From NCBI GenBank assembly GCA_023664625.1, contig JAMPFD010000013.1:1-64000 (forward strand): a stretch of DNA of 64,000 nucleotides. Direction: 5' to 3'. The stretch's first letter is position 1; each line of letters starts with the position of its first letter. Made by a program: the position numbers and the translations under genes. The notes under the pieces are model-generated. The model had not been told where the DNA came from and did no database searches. It was given only the letters and a program-made list of their open reading frames with translations. Origin of the DNA: Bacillota bacterium. GTDB lineage: Bacteria > Bacteroidota > Bacteroidia > Bacteroidales > Bacteroidaceae. Positions 17,341 through 26,661 of the stretch are shown here, piece by piece.

Positions 17341-17619
17341 ATGATTTTTCACTGAAAAAAAGAATGGCGCATTGTTAATTTTGTGAAAATAATGGCTCCG
17401 TGGCTTTTCCGTGGCGTGAAGTTTTAGGAAAAGGTGTGTTGATTTTATATAATTTTCCGGCTGTTTCGGTTAAAACGGTGTGTTCCGGGCGTGAGAATCC
17501 GTGTGATTTTTTTTTGTGTCACGTCCATTGTGCGGAAATATCGCAGGAATTTTTCGTGGTGCAGTGGATTGGTTGTCTGTTTGTCGGTCATGTGATGCTG
17601 TCGTCGGGCGGAGAGACAG

Positions 17620-17935
17620 GAAAGGGCTTGGATTTTTTTTGAAAAGGGCTTTGGATTTTCTGAAAAGGGCTTTGAATTTTTCGAAAAGGGCTTTGGATTT
17701 TTTGAAAAGGGCTTTGGATTTTTTTGAAAAGGGCTTTGGATTTTCTGAAAAGGGCTTTGGATTTTCTGAAAAGGGCTTTGGATTTTCTGAAAAGGGCTTT
17801 GGATTTTTCGAAAAGGGCTTTGGATTTTCTGAAAAGGGCTTTGGATTTTCTGAAAAGGGCTTTGGATTTTCTGAAAAGGGCTTTGGATTTTTCGAAAAGG
17901 GCTTGGATTTTTTTGAAAAGGGCGGTGATTTCTTC
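17620..17935. repeat. 21-bp tandem array, about 15 units
   Basis: Consecutive units start at 17620, 17641, 17662, 17683, 17704, 17726, 17747, 17768, 17789, 17810, 17831, 17852, 17873, 17894 and 17915. All are 21 bases except the one at 17704, which is 22. The common unit reads GAAAAGGGCTTTGGATTTTC plus one base; the first and last units are degenerate. Variation is mainly in the T run (TTTTCT, TTTTTC, TTTTTT). The array has no spacers, so it is not a CRISPR. Confidence 0.95.
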
Positions 17936-18181
17936 ATGTGAAGCATGGATTTCCATGTGGCTTCTGCTGATTTTTTTTAGGAAAAGCGTTGTTTTCCTGT
18001 AAAAATACGCTGATTTTTTTATGAAAAGCAGGCGTTTTGGGTGTATCATGCTGTTTTTCTTCCGCAGTCTGTGGGTTTTTGCATCAAAAACGCTTGTCAG
18101 ATGTGGAGAAAATAGTGTTATGTGATGTGAAAAATGTGGTTATCGTTTGTGAAAAGGGTTAGTTCGGGTTATTTGCCTGTG

Positions 18182-18280
18182 GTTTTGGTTTTGCGGGTGT
18201 ATGTTTCGGGTTATCGGTTTGTTGTTTTGGTTTTGCGGGTGCATGTTTCGGGTTACTGGTTTGTTGTTTTGGGTTATTGA
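18182..18280. repeat. 42-bp direct repeat, 2.3 copies
   Basis: Units start at 18182, 18224 and 18266 (partial). Each begins GTTTTGGTTTTGCGGGTG and ends in GGTTTGTT; copies 1 and 2 differ by only a few bases. The period is exactly twice that of the nearby 21-bp array, though the sequence differs. Confidence 0.85.
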
Positions 18281-18420
18281 CGGCAGGTTTTCCGTCCTGT
18301 CAGTTCCGGAGGTGGTGTGATGTGCCGGTGATTAATCCGTATGCAATTTGTTTTTTGCGCTTGGCTGTCCGTTCATTGTCGTCTGCCGTCCGTGTCCTGT
18401 GTCTTTTGGGAAAACAATTG

Positions 18421-18448
18421 CCGCCGACGGGAAAGTCCCTGCCGGCGG
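18421..18448 (-). terminator. terminator of the OmpA-like gene
   Basis: On the minus strand CCGCCGGCAGGG pairs, with one bulge, with CCCGTCGGCGG around a 5-base loop, followed by AATTGTTTTCCC. It lies 45 bases past the stop at 18493. Confidence 0.65.
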
Positions 18449-18492
18449 CGGATTGTCATTAAATATATTAAAATCGCGTTGTCTGCATTTCT

Positions 18493-19566
18493 TTATTTTG
18501 CCACGGAGACGGCTACGCGGTTGAGTTCGCGCTCAGGGTAGATGTCGCCTGTAGGGCCGTTGGCAACGGTTGTGATGCGTGATGCGTCGATGCCGTGTTT
18601 CTTGACGAGCATGTCGGCCACGGCCTGTGCGCGGTTGCCGGAGAGTTTCTGGTTGAACTTGGCATTGCCGTCTGTGGAAGCGTAGCCGTTGATTGTCACC
18701 TTGACTTCAGGGTTGGCTTTCATGTAGTCGGCGATGGCCTTGACGTTTGCGGACTGCTGCTTGGAGATTGTGCTCTTTGAGACGGCGAAGAAGACGTTAG
18801 GGAGGATTGCTTCCTTCTCGACGACGGTCTTCACTGTCTCTACGACCTTGACTTCCGGCTTGCGGTTCTTGAGGGCTTCGTTTTCGGCGCGGAGTGCGTT
18901 GATCTGAGCGTTGAGGGCGTCGATTTCGCCGCTGCGGTCCTTGACGGCCTTGCGGTCAGGGAGCACGAGGGATACGCCGAGGTAGATTGCGGAGTACCAG
19001 TCGTGTGAGCCGGACTCGAGGCGTCCGTTAAACTGGTCGTTGGTGTTTGTGGCGCGGTACTCGAGGTTGAGTGCCACGTTCTTTGCCACGCGCCAGTCGA
19101 GCTGTGCGCCGAGGCGTACTGCCGGTGAGAACTTGCTGGAGTTTGTTGTCTCCATTCCTGACCAGTTGCATCCCACGCCGCCGAGGAGGTAGAAGTTGAC
19201 GGGGTGGCAGTATTTCTTTGTGAAGATGTTGGTCACGTTGAGCATGGCGTCGAAGGAGCCTGTGGCGTACTTGAAGTTCTCTTTCTCGCCGGAGAATTCG
19301 TTGAACACCTTTGAGTTGACGCCCTCGATGCCGAGGCGTACGCTGACGAGCGGGTTGATGTTCCTGCCGACGTTGATAGCCCATGCGGGTGAGAGGAGGT
19401 CGCCCTTGTCGCCCGGGGTGTAAGGCATCTGCACGCCGCCCTGGAACTGTACGAACCAGCTTGGTGTGAACTTGCCGCAGCAAGCCTTCTTCTGGTCGCA
19501 TTGCTGTGCGTTGGCTGCCATAACGGAGAGGACAGCTGTCAATGCGGTTATGAATATTTTCTTCAT
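18493..19566 (-). CDS. OmpA family outer-membrane protein
   Basis: 357 residues from the ATG at 19566. A signal peptide (MKKIFITALTAVLSVMAANA) is followed by a predicted eight-stranded-barrel-like region (residues 25-200: 'FVQFQGGVQMPY', 'VSVRLGIEGVN', 'VALNLEYRATN'), a short coiled coil ('EIDALNAQINALRAENEAL'), and an OmpA-like peptidoglycan-binding domain with 'VTINGYASTDGNAKFNQKLS' and 'NRAQAVADMLV'. It would tether the outer membrane to the wall. An in-frame ATG 12 codons earlier lacks a signal sequence directly after it, so 19566 is preferred. It is downstream of the TonB receptor on the same strand. Confidence 0.88.
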   Translation of the reverse strand: MKKIFITALTAVLSVMAANAQQCDQKKACCGKFTPSWFVQFQGGVQMPYTPGDKGDLLSPAWAINVGRNINPLVSVRLGIEGVNSKVFNEFSGEKENFKYATGSFDAMLNVTNIFTKKYCHPVNFYLLGGVGCNWSGMETTNSSKFSPAVRLGAQLDWRVAKNVALNLEYRATNTNDQFNGRLESGSHDWYSAIYLGVSLVLPDRKAVKDRSGEIDALNAQINALRAENEALKNRKPEVKVVETVKTVVEKEAILPNVFFAVSKSTISKQQSANVKAIADYMKANPEVKVTINGYASTDGNAKFNQKLSGNRAQAVADMLVKKHGIDASRITTVANGPTGDIYPERELNRVAVSVAK

Positions 19567-19660
19567 GATCAGTTCTTGTTGTTGTTTTGTTCTTCCGTAC
19601 ATGCTCCGCCCGGAGGCGTGTTTCCTGTGCGGGCGGAGCCGTACGTGTTTCTTTTTGTGT

Positions 19661-22600
19661 TTAGAATGTCAGTTTAGCTGAGAGCTGCATGCGCCAGCGG
19701 CTGTAGTAGTCGCTCCATGAGCGCATGTCGAAGTCGGCAGACTTTGAGAACGAGTACTTTCCGTTGTTGTAGTTGAGCGGAGAGTAGTAGTTGTAGCCGT
19801 TCTGTGAGAGAGTCGCGCCCCACTTCTTGCAGAGCATGTTTGTGAAGTTGAGGATGTCGAGGCCGATCTGGAGGTAGCGTACGTCCTTGCCCATCTTGAA
19901 GCCGAACTTGTGGTCGAAATGGAGGTCGAGACGGTTTTCCCACTTCTCGTTTGCGCCGTTGCGCTCGAAGAACTCGCCGCGGTGGTCTTTCAGGTAGTCC
20001 TGTCCTGCGAGCCATGTCTTGTATGTTGCAGCCTGTCCTGCGTCCATGCGTCCTGCGTTGACGAGGGCGTCGATTTCACCGTCTGTGTGGATGTACATGA
20101 GGTCGTTGTTGCCGCCGTCGCCGTTCACGTCGCCGTATACGTATACGTTGTAAGGAGAGCCGGAGTTGCCTGTGTAGATAAGGCCGATGGTTGTCTTATT
20201 GTCGAATGTGCGTCCCGGGTTGTTGTTCCAGTTGAGGTGGTAGAAGGCAGAAACCATGACCTGGTGAGGGATGTTGAATGCAGAGTTTGCAAGCTCAGGG
20301 TCGTTAGGATTGCCGTGAGTGTAGTTGTACTGCCAGTTGGAAGCTGCCACGGAAGAGCCGCCGTTGTTGATGGTCTTTGACTTGCTGTAGGTGTAGCTTG
20401 CCATGAGGTCGAGGCCGAAGTCGAAGTTCTTCTCTGCCTTTACTGCAACGTTGTAGGAGTAGCCTTTTGAGACGTTGCGGAGGTAGTAGATGTTTGCAAC
20501 GCCGGACTTTGTCTCGAACATAGGGCGGTTGTCGCCTGTGATTCCGAACTTGCTTGCCCATGTCTCGCCTGTGCCGTTGATGTTGAGTTTCTCGACCATC
20601 ATGTCGTTGAGGGTCTTTGAGTAGATGCCCTCCACGGTCCAGTCGATTCCGAGGAACTTGGCGTCGACGGCGAGGTCGGCGCGGAGCTGCTGTGAGAACT
20701 TGAAATCCTTGTCGAAGACGTTGATTGTCTGTGCGCGGAAGTCAGGAGCAGAAGGGGTGATGCCGAGGTTGGCGAGGTTTTGGTCCTGGTCAGGGCTGTA
20801 GATGTTCTCAATCTTTGAGAGGTTGGCCTTGTCAGAGTTTGAGTCATAGTTGAACTGTCCCACACCGCTGTTGGAGAAGCTGTTGGAGAGCCATACGTAA
20901 GGAACGCGTCCTGTGAAGATGCCCACGCCGCCGCGTACAACGAGGTTACGGTTGTTGAGGGCATCCCAGCGGAAGCCGAGGCGTGGAGACCACATTGGCT
21001 TGACGGCAATCTTCTGGTCGGTGCGGAGGTCGTAGCCGTTCTGCTTTGCCCAGTCGTTGAAGTCCTTGTTCTCCATAGGAGTGTCGAGCATGAGAGGGAG
21101 GTCGGCGCGGATACCGTAGGTAAGCTGGAAGTTGTTGGTGATGTCCCACTTGTCCTGGAGGTAGAAGCCGAGCTGTGCCGCGCTGAATTCCGGAACCCAG
21201 ATGCGTTCGTTGATGCCGGAGCCGTAGCGGTAGCGCTTGATGTTGCCTGCCTTGAAGTCGGCCACGGAGTTGTACTCGAAGTATCCGTATGCGTCCTGGA
21301 GGAATACGTTGCCGAACTTGTAGAGTTCGTCATGTGTGCCGAGAGTGATGGCGTGGCGTCCGAGAGACCATGTGAGGTTGTCGGTCAGGGTGTAGATGTC
21401 CTGGTCAAGGCCGTTGGCCATTGACGAGCGTTCGTTGCCGATCTGGAGAGTGCCGTTGCCTACGCCGGAGATCTGAATCATCGGGAACGGATCGCCCGGG
21501 TTACGCTTGTCGCGCACGTTTGTCATGCTTGCGTGGAACTCGTTGTTCCAGTTGCTGCCGATGCGGCTCTGGAGTTCGAAGACGAGGGAGTTTGTCTTTG
21601 AGACGAAGTCGTAAGCGTAGTCGTTGGAACGGAGGTTGGAACTTGTTGATGTGTTGTTGTTCTGCTTTGCATCGACGAAGCTCCAGCGCAGGGATGCGTG
21701 GTTGCGGTCATTGATGTTCCAGTCAAGTTTCACGCCGACCTTGTCAGAGTAGGTGTACTCCTTAGGGTTGCCGAGAGTGCCGCGGTAAGTATATCCAGCC
21801 TGTTCAGCACGCTGCTTTACGATGGAGAGGATGTCGTTGGCAACGCCGAAGTCAATCTTTGACATTCCGTTGTCCGTAGAGTAAGCGTTGTCATATTCCT
21901 TGCTTGTGCGCTCGAAGTTTGCGAAGAAGAACAGCTTGTCCTTCACGATAGGGCCGCCGAGAGTGGCGCCGATGGTGTAGTCGGTCATCTTGCCGTAGTC
22001 GGCAGAGTCGCCGGATTTGTCGTGCATCCGGTACTTGTTGCCTACGAGGTCGCCGTTCTGGAAGTATGTGTACACGCTTCCGTGGAAGTCGTTGGTACCT
22101 GACTTGGTGATGGCGTTGATGGCACCGCCGGAGAATCCGGACTGGCGTACGTCGAACGGAGCGATGGAAATCTGGAGCTGGTCGATTGTCTCCATGGAGA
22201 ATGGAGTCGTGCCGGCCTGTGAGCCGTTTGAGCCGTTAGCTGACAGACCGAATACGTCGTTGGCCATTGCGCCGTCAATCTGGATTGCGTTGTAGCGGTT
22301 GTTGGAGCCTGCGATGGACATTGCGCCGCCCTCGGTAACCTTTACGAACGGGTTGATGCGTGCGACGTCGGCAACGCTATGGTTGATGCTTGGCATCTCC
22401 TGAATCTGGCGGTTGCTGATGGACTGTGCCGCACCGTTGCGGGTGTTGTTGATGCCGGCCTGTCCTGTGATAACGACTTCGCCGAGCTGCTGTGCGTCGT
22501 CCTCAAGCCATACCTGAGTGCTGTAGGACTCACCGAGCTGGAGGCTGATGTTCTCGAACTTCTTTGTCTGTGCGCCGATGTAGGATACGGTCACTGTGTA

Positions 22601-22831
22601 AGGACCGCCGGCACGCATACCCTGAATTGAGTACATACCTTTTGCGTTAGTGACAGCATTGTACTTTGTACCTGACGGCACGTGTACGGCTTCCACTGTG
22701 GCACCGATGACTTCCTCACCGTTTGCACGCAGTGTGACCTTACCGTTAATGCCAGAAGTTGTTACCTGTGCCATAGCCGATGATACCATCATCATTACTG
22801 TGGCAACCAGAAAGAAAATTCTTTTCTGCAT
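19661..22831 (-). CDS. Oar-like TonB-dependent receptor
   Basis: 1056 residues. A signal peptide ends at 'MMMVSSAMAQ', then a carboxypeptidase-regulatory-like domain (about 25-105, 'INGKVTLRANGEEVIGATVE'), a plug domain ('QEMPSINHSVADVARINPFV', 'GGAINAITKSGTNDFHGSVY') and a long beta barrel ending in aromatic 'WRMQLSAKLTF'. The arrangement resembles Oar-family receptors rather than SusC, and no SusD partner is adjacent. Substrate is unknown; Oar proteins take part in TonB/ExbBD-driven transport or protein secretion. It is followed by the OmpA-like gene after about 95 bases, with a GCTCCGCCC/GGGCGGAGC hairpin in between. Confidence 0.88.
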   Translation of the reverse strand: MQKRIFFLVATVMMMVSSAMAQVTTSGINGKVTLRANGEEVIGATVEAVHVPSGTKYNAVTNAKGMYSIQGMRAGGPYTVTVSYIGAQTKKFENISLQLGESYSTQVWLEDDAQQLGEVVITGQAGINNTRNGAAQSISNRQIQEMPSINHSVADVARINPFVKVTEGGAMSIAGSNNRYNAIQIDGAMANDVFGLSANGSNGSQAGTTPFSMETIDQLQISIAPFDVRQSGFSGGAINAITKSGTNDFHGSVYTYFQNGDLVGNKYRMHDKSGDSADYGKMTDYTIGATLGGPIVKDKLFFFANFERTSKEYDNAYSTDNGMSKIDFGVANDILSIVKQRAEQAGYTYRGTLGNPKEYTYSDKVGVKLDWNINDRNHASLRWSFVDAKQNNNTSTSSNLRSNDYAYDFVSKTNSLVFELQSRIGSNWNNEFHASMTNVRDKRNPGDPFPMIQISGVGNGTLQIGNERSSMANGLDQDIYTLTDNLTWSLGRHAITLGTHDELYKFGNVFLQDAYGYFEYNSVADFKAGNIKRYRYGSGINERIWVPEFSAAQLGFYLQDKWDITNNFQLTYGIRADLPLMLDTPMENKDFNDWAKQNGYDLRTDQKIAVKPMWSPRLGFRWDALNNRNLVVRGGVGIFTGRVPYVWLSNSFSNSGVGQFNYDSNSDKANLSKIENIYSPDQDQNLANLGITPSAPDFRAQTINVFDKDFKFSQQLRADLAVDAKFLGIDWTVEGIYSKTLNDMMVEKLNINGTGETWASKFGITGDNRPMFETKSGVANIYYLRNVSKGYSYNVAVKAEKNFDFGLDLMASYTYSKSKTINNGGSSVAASNWQYNYTHGNPNDPELANSAFNIPHQVMVSAFYHLNWNNNPGRTFDNKTTIGLIYTGNSGSPYNVYVYGDVNGDGGNNDLMYIHTDGEIDALVNAGRMDAGQAATYKTWLAGQDYLKDHRGEFFERNGANEKWENRLDLHFDHKFGFKMGKDVRYLQIGLDILNFTNMLCKKWGATLSQNGYNYYSPLNYNNGKYSFSKSADFDMRSWSDYYSRWRMQLSAKLTF

Positions 22832-22983
22832 AACTTTGTTTGTAAGTGATAAAAATGAAATTATTATAAAAATAAAGGGTTTGTACTAAAGTTGTTGAAT
22901 GTCCTAAGGGGACATATTCGTCGTATAAGCGTTTTCTTCGTCTATAAAATGTCTTTATTCTTATTCCTTCGTATTTTCAGGTG

Positions 22984-22991
22984 CAAAGTTA
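22984..22991 (-). promoter_or_regulatory. -7 box for the TonB receptor
   Basis: TAACTTTG on the minus strand, matching the Bacteroidetes TAnnTTTG element, preceded by an A/T-rich stretch. Confidence 0.5.
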
Positions 22992-23102
22992 GTTAAAATA
23001 TTTAACCCCACGGTTATAAATGTGCAAAAATAAGTTGCATTTATGTTAAAATGTTGACATGTGTCAATCATGTTGCCTATGCTTCGTGGAAATGTTGATA
23101 AA

Positions 23103-23150
23103 AACATGTGCGCAGTAAGATACGGGCTGCGTATTCCCTGCGCACATGTT
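23103..23150 (-). terminator. terminator of the M6 peptidase gene
   Basis: A perfect 13-bp stem, AACATGTGCGCAG (23103-23115) with CTGCGCACATGTT (23138-23150). On the minus strand the stem is followed directly by TTTTATC, as in a Rho-independent terminator. Confidence 0.75.
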
Positions 23151-23180
23151 ATATATATAATAAGGTGTAAGCGTGAATTG

Positions 23181-25724
23181 TCACCGGATAATTACTTTCT
23201 TCTTTCCGATTACATAGATGCCTGGTTTCAGATGTGACTTGTCTGTGGCGAGTTTTTGTCCGGAGATATTGTAGATTGTCTGCATGCCGGTGTTTTCATC
23301 ATCGGTGAGGGATGTTATTCCTGTGCCGGAAAGTTCCACTGTTTTCGGTGCGCTCCAGCTTGACTCCAGGTTGCCTGTGACTGTTTTCACCATATAGCGG
23401 TATTGCGGAGCGGTGAGTCCGGTGAGAGTATAGTGTGTGTCAGTTATTCCTTCAACGATGATGGTGTCGTTGGTTTCGGTTGTGGAAGCAAGTATCGGCA
23501 GTCTCTTGGCGGAGGCGGCATCACGGATGTCGTCAATGGTGAAGGCTCCGTCATAGATGGTGACTGTCTTGAGGTATACGCGCTTTGCAGGTTCGATGAT
23601 GACGCGGCAGTCCTTGTCATACTGGAATGTCATGACAGAAGAGGTCATGGCATCGTCCGTGGTGAAACTCTTGACATAGAGTGTGCCGTCAGCTTTTGTT
23701 ATTGCGGTTTTCTTTACGGGGTCTCCGAGTGTGGCGGTCATGTCTTTGCTGTCTGTTCCATAACGTTTTGTTTCGGTGTAAACCGTGATATTGCCCGACT
23801 GCGGTGATACTGTAGGGGTGATGATATTGCGTACGCCGCTCTTGCTGCTGCCAATCTTTATTCCGTAAGGAGACTCGTAGAGTTTTGTTCCGCTCCAGTC
23901 ATCGGTGAGGGATGATGAGATGTCCTTATTGCCATCGGAAGTGACATCATAGCTGAAAGTTTTGGTGAGAAGAGTTGCCGCTTCTATTGCAGGGGTGGTG
24001 TAGGGATATGCTTTAAGTGTGTAGCTGTCAACGTTTTCCACGGCAGACCATGAAGCTGTGAAGCCGTTGGCGGAGATTTCTGTGGCATCATTGAGTACAG
24101 GCATTTCCATTCCGCCCATGAAGGTAAAGGAGATGAGACCGTCAGAGCTTTCCTTTATGTCCGTGACTGGTTTGTGCATGTATTTCGTTCCGTCGGTGTT
24201 GGCGTTGTAGAGCGTTGCCGCAGGTGTTGTCTCGTCGGTGAATGCCGTGCGTCCGCCTGTTCCAGGGAACGGATCTCCTGCCAGTTGGGCGAAGGTTGCG
24301 GAATAGCCTTTCTGTCCGCCGCCATAATTTATCAGGGTTCCGTAGTTGTTGTCGGCAGGGAAGTATGTCATGCGCTGTCGTGATACGGCATCGTTAGGGG
24401 CGTTCTGTTGCCATGTGGTCTTATCGTAGTCAACATGAAGAATCATCATGCCGTGTCCTGTACCGTTTCCGTTTCCGGCGGTGTAGCTGTCCCAGCGTTT
24501 TGCCTGACGGTTCTCGAGGAGATAGTATTCGTCTTCGTGTGCGTCATTCTTTATCTTGTAAGCGACAGGCTCATCGTTCAGTGCAGGCATGCCGGTGATG
24601 AATGCCGGAGACTCAAGTTCAGTGAAGTCAAGCCATCCGGCCCACCAGCGTTCAAAGGATGTGAAAGCCGCAGGCACTTCCCCCATGTCATTAGGACCGT
24701 TGTAGGATCCGGAGTCCATAAGATCCCAGCTCATCATCCCCTGACCGCCGGAATAGTCCGTGTCATAGAGATCAGCGTAGCCGAGGCAGTGGGAGAATTC
24801 ATGACACGCCGTGCCAATGCCGTCGATTGTAGATGCGTTGCCAAGTTCGCAGGAGACAGCATATGTATCGATTTTTACACCATCAAGAATCTGTGCTCCG
24901 CTGCCGTCGCCTTCTGAGGCACCTTCAGATAGTGCCCATTCGTGTGGCCAGATGTCATTCTCAATTTCACTGGCAGCTTCGCCTGTGCCGGCGTATATTA
25001 CGAATACTTGGTCAACCTCGCCGTCACCATCCCAGTCATAGTCGGCAAAATTGACAGTTTTATCAGTGAGCTTCAATGCTTCAATGACAAGTTCGCAAGG
25101 ATGCAGGTCGTTGCCATAGTAGTCGTTTCCACCGTAATAACCGTAGTTCTTGCTGACGGTGACAGGTCCGACGACATCGAAGGTCAGGTCAAACTTTCCG
25201 TACGACTGGTCATGGAAATAGTCATGAACGGAGCCGATATATCCGGGAGCGTTGTAGCCCTCCTTGTTAAAGCGTTCGTCAAAGACTGATTGTGTGTTCT
25301 TTGCAAGGAACGCTTTGTCAGAAAAGTTAACGAGAATGACGAGGCCTTTCTTTGAACCGGAGAATGGTGTAGGGACACCGAATGTTTTCTTCCTGCCGGC
25401 AGTGGCTTTTGCCATGGCAGTTTCCATGCGGCTTAATCTCCGCTCATTGTTCTTGCGTGCACGCCGGAGGCGTGCGTTCTTCTTCGTTTCAGCCTGCTCA
25501 GGAGTGAGATAGTAGAGATAACCCTTTTCGTCCTTGGCAAGTGCATTGCCGTTTTTATCAACATACCAGTGACCGTTTTCGTCACCTACAAGCATAATTT
25601 CTACGGTAGTACCGTTGGTAAGCTGTGCCGTTTTCCAAACCCGTTTGGCAGGAACGGAAAAAGCCGTCGCTGCCATCAGTGATATGATGGCAGTGACGGC
25701 GGTTTTTATATAAGAATGTCTCAT
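23181..25724 (-). CDS. secreted M6-type metallopeptidase
   Basis: 847 residues. A signal peptide (to about 'AATAFSVPA') leads into a pro-region with 'NGHWYVDKNGNALAKDEKGY', then the peptidase domain. The zinc site 'CHEFSHCLGYADLYD' (HExxHxxGxxD) is followed by 'MSWDLMDSGSY', the Met-turn region of M6/immune-inhibitor-A peptidases. C-terminally there are a fibronectin-like segment (around residue 560), a carbohydrate-anchor-like region, and a closing 'MQTIYNISGQKLA' with 'PGIYVIGKKKVIIR', a short tail common on secreted Prevotella proteins. It probably acts outside the cell on proteins; substrate unknown. It is a single-gene unit with its own terminator. Confidence 0.85.
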   Translation of the reverse strand: MRHSYIKTAVTAIISLMAATAFSVPAKRVWKTAQLTNGTTVEIMLVGDENGHWYVDKNGNALAKDEKGYLYYLTPEQAETKKNARLRRARKNNERRLSRMETAMAKATAGRKKTFGVPTPFSGSKKGLVILVNFSDKAFLAKNTQSVFDERFNKEGYNAPGYIGSVHDYFHDQSYGKFDLTFDVVGPVTVSKNYGYYGGNDYYGNDLHPCELVIEALKLTDKTVNFADYDWDGDGEVDQVFVIYAGTGEAASEIENDIWPHEWALSEGASEGDGSGAQILDGVKIDTYAVSCELGNASTIDGIGTACHEFSHCLGYADLYDTDYSGGQGMMSWDLMDSGSYNGPNDMGEVPAAFTSFERWWAGWLDFTELESPAFITGMPALNDEPVAYKIKNDAHEDEYYLLENRQAKRWDSYTAGNGNGTGHGMMILHVDYDKTTWQQNAPNDAVSRQRMTYFPADNNYGTLINYGGGQKGYSATFAQLAGDPFPGTGGRTAFTDETTPAATLYNANTDGTKYMHKPVTDIKESSDGLISFTFMGGMEMPVLNDATEISANGFTASWSAVENVDSYTLKAYPYTTPAIEAATLLTKTFSYDVTSDGNKDISSSLTDDWSGTKLYESPYGIKIGSSKSGVRNIITPTVSPQSGNITVYTETKRYGTDSKDMTATLGDPVKKTAITKADGTLYVKSFTTDDAMTSSVMTFQYDKDCRVIIEPAKRVYLKTVTIYDGAFTIDDIRDAASAKRLPILASTTETNDTIIVEGITDTHYTLTGLTAPQYRYMVKTVTGNLESSWSAPKTVELSGTGITSLTDDENTGMQTIYNISGQKLATDKSHLKPGIYVIGKKKVIIR

Positions 25725-25780
25725 AGTATGAATTTCCCGTATAGATTCAGCAGGAAATGTGTTTGTTATAGTGTGTAAAA

Positions 25781-26491
25781 TCAGTTATGCACAAGTGTGC
25801 CGATGTCCTCGCCGTCGATTACTTTTTTCAGATTGCCGAGGATGTCCATGTTGAAGACGTAGATAGGGAGGTCGTTCTGCATGCACATTGCTGTGGCTGT
25901 AATGTCCATGACTTTAAGGCCCTTTGCAATGACATCGGAATATGTGATGTCGTGGAACTTCGTTGCCGTCGGGTCTTTCTCCGGGTCTGCGGTGTAGATG
26001 CCGTCCACACGTGTGCCTTTAAGCATTACGTCTGCCTCTATCTCTATGCCGCGGAGGGAAGAACCGGTGTCGGTTGTGAAGTATGGGGAACCGGTGCCGC
26101 CGGACATTATAACCACCTCACCGTTTTCCATTGCTTCGATTGCCTTCCATTTTGAATAAAATTCACCGATAGGCTCCATGCGGATGGCTGTGAGAACTCG
26201 GTTCTTCTGACCTATGGCACCGAGCGCGCTGGAGAGTGCGAGTGAGTTGATGACCGTAGCGCACATGCCCATCTGGTCTCCTTTGACGCGGTCGAAGCCT
26301 TTTCCTGCTCCGGAAAGTCCGCGGAAGATGTTGCCGCCGCCGATGACTATTCCTATCTGTACGCCCATTCCTGCGATTTCCTTAATCTGGCGTGCGTAGT
26401 CGTTGAGACGTTCAACATTAATTCCTTGCTTTTGCTCTCCGGCGAGACTTTCGCCTGAGAGTTTAAGTAAAATGCGTTTGAATCTTGCCAT
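25781..26491 (-). CDS. pyrH: UMP kinase
   Basis: 236 residues from the ATG at 26491 (MARFKRILLKLSGESLAGEQ). Amino-acid-kinase fold: 'VIGGGNIFRG' binds the phosphate, 'DQMGMCATVINSLALSSAL' and 'VIMSGGTGSPYFTTDT' line the UMP site, and 'EADVMLKGTRVDGIYTADP' is the ATP region. It makes UDP from UMP. The longer frame starting at 26620 runs through the GGTAAC hairpin cluster and is rejected. It lies downstream of birA on the same strand. Confidence 0.96.
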   Translation of the reverse strand: MARFKRILLKLSGESLAGEQKQGINVERLNDYARQIKEIAGMGVQIGIVIGGGNIFRGLSGAGKGFDRVKGDQMGMCATVINSLALSSALGAIGQKNRVLTAIRMEPIGEFYSKWKAIEAMENGEVVIMSGGTGSPYFTTDTGSSLRGIEIEADVMLKGTRVDGIYTADPEKDPTATKFHDITYSDVIAKGLKVMDITATAMCMQNDLPIYVFNMDILGNLKKVIDGEDIGTLVHN

Positions 26492-26542
26492 TTGAATCTT
26501 ATGTTTTTTTATTGTGATATTTCTGATATTGTTTTTATTGTA

Positions 26543-26630
26543 TGCGAAAGGTAACCTTTTGCATAATGAAAGGTTACTTTTCGCAGTGGAAAACGTTACC
26601 CTTTGCAACATAAAAGGCAACCCTTTTTCC
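26543..26630. repeat. GGTAACCTTT-type hairpin cluster, copy 2
   Basis: GCGAAAGGTAACCTT and AAGGTTACTTTTCGC form a 15-bp stem with one mismatch, followed by two more related motifs, GTTACCCTTTGC and AAAAGGCAACCCTTT. It sits in the birA-pyrH gap. Confidence 0.75.
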
Positions 26631-26661
26631 GTAAACTAATAAAGTGCTGACATTCAAAACT

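Larger units (their letters stand above)
17306..18492. other. 1.2-kb non-coding stretch rich in short repeats
   Basis: Between ettA (minus) and the OmpA-like gene (minus). It holds the ettA promoter, a long 21-bp tandem array (17620-17935), looser variants of the same motif up to about 18040, a 42-bp direct repeat (18182-18280) and the terminator of the OmpA-like gene. Long open frames cross the array on both strands, but they arise from the stop-free repeat and change reading phase at one 22-bp unit. Confidence 0.7.
22832..23180. other. regulatory gap upstream of the TonB receptor
   Basis: 350 bases holding the terminator of the M6 peptidase gene (23103-23150) and the receptor promoter (22984-22991). 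The leader from the predicted start site to the ATG is about 145 bases, long enough for post-transcriptional control, but I see no known riboswitch pattern. No gene. Confidence 0.5.

Noticed and set aside
17620..17935. CRISPR array
   Set aside because: Units are contiguous with no unique spacers and no cas genes are near.
17470..18049. Heptad-repeat proteins on either strand
   Set aside because: The frames exist only because the repeat lacks stops, and one 22-base unit changes phase; no start or neighbour supports them.
26492..26620. 43-residue extension of PyrH
   Set aside because: It runs through the GGTAAC hairpin cluster; the family start is at 26491.
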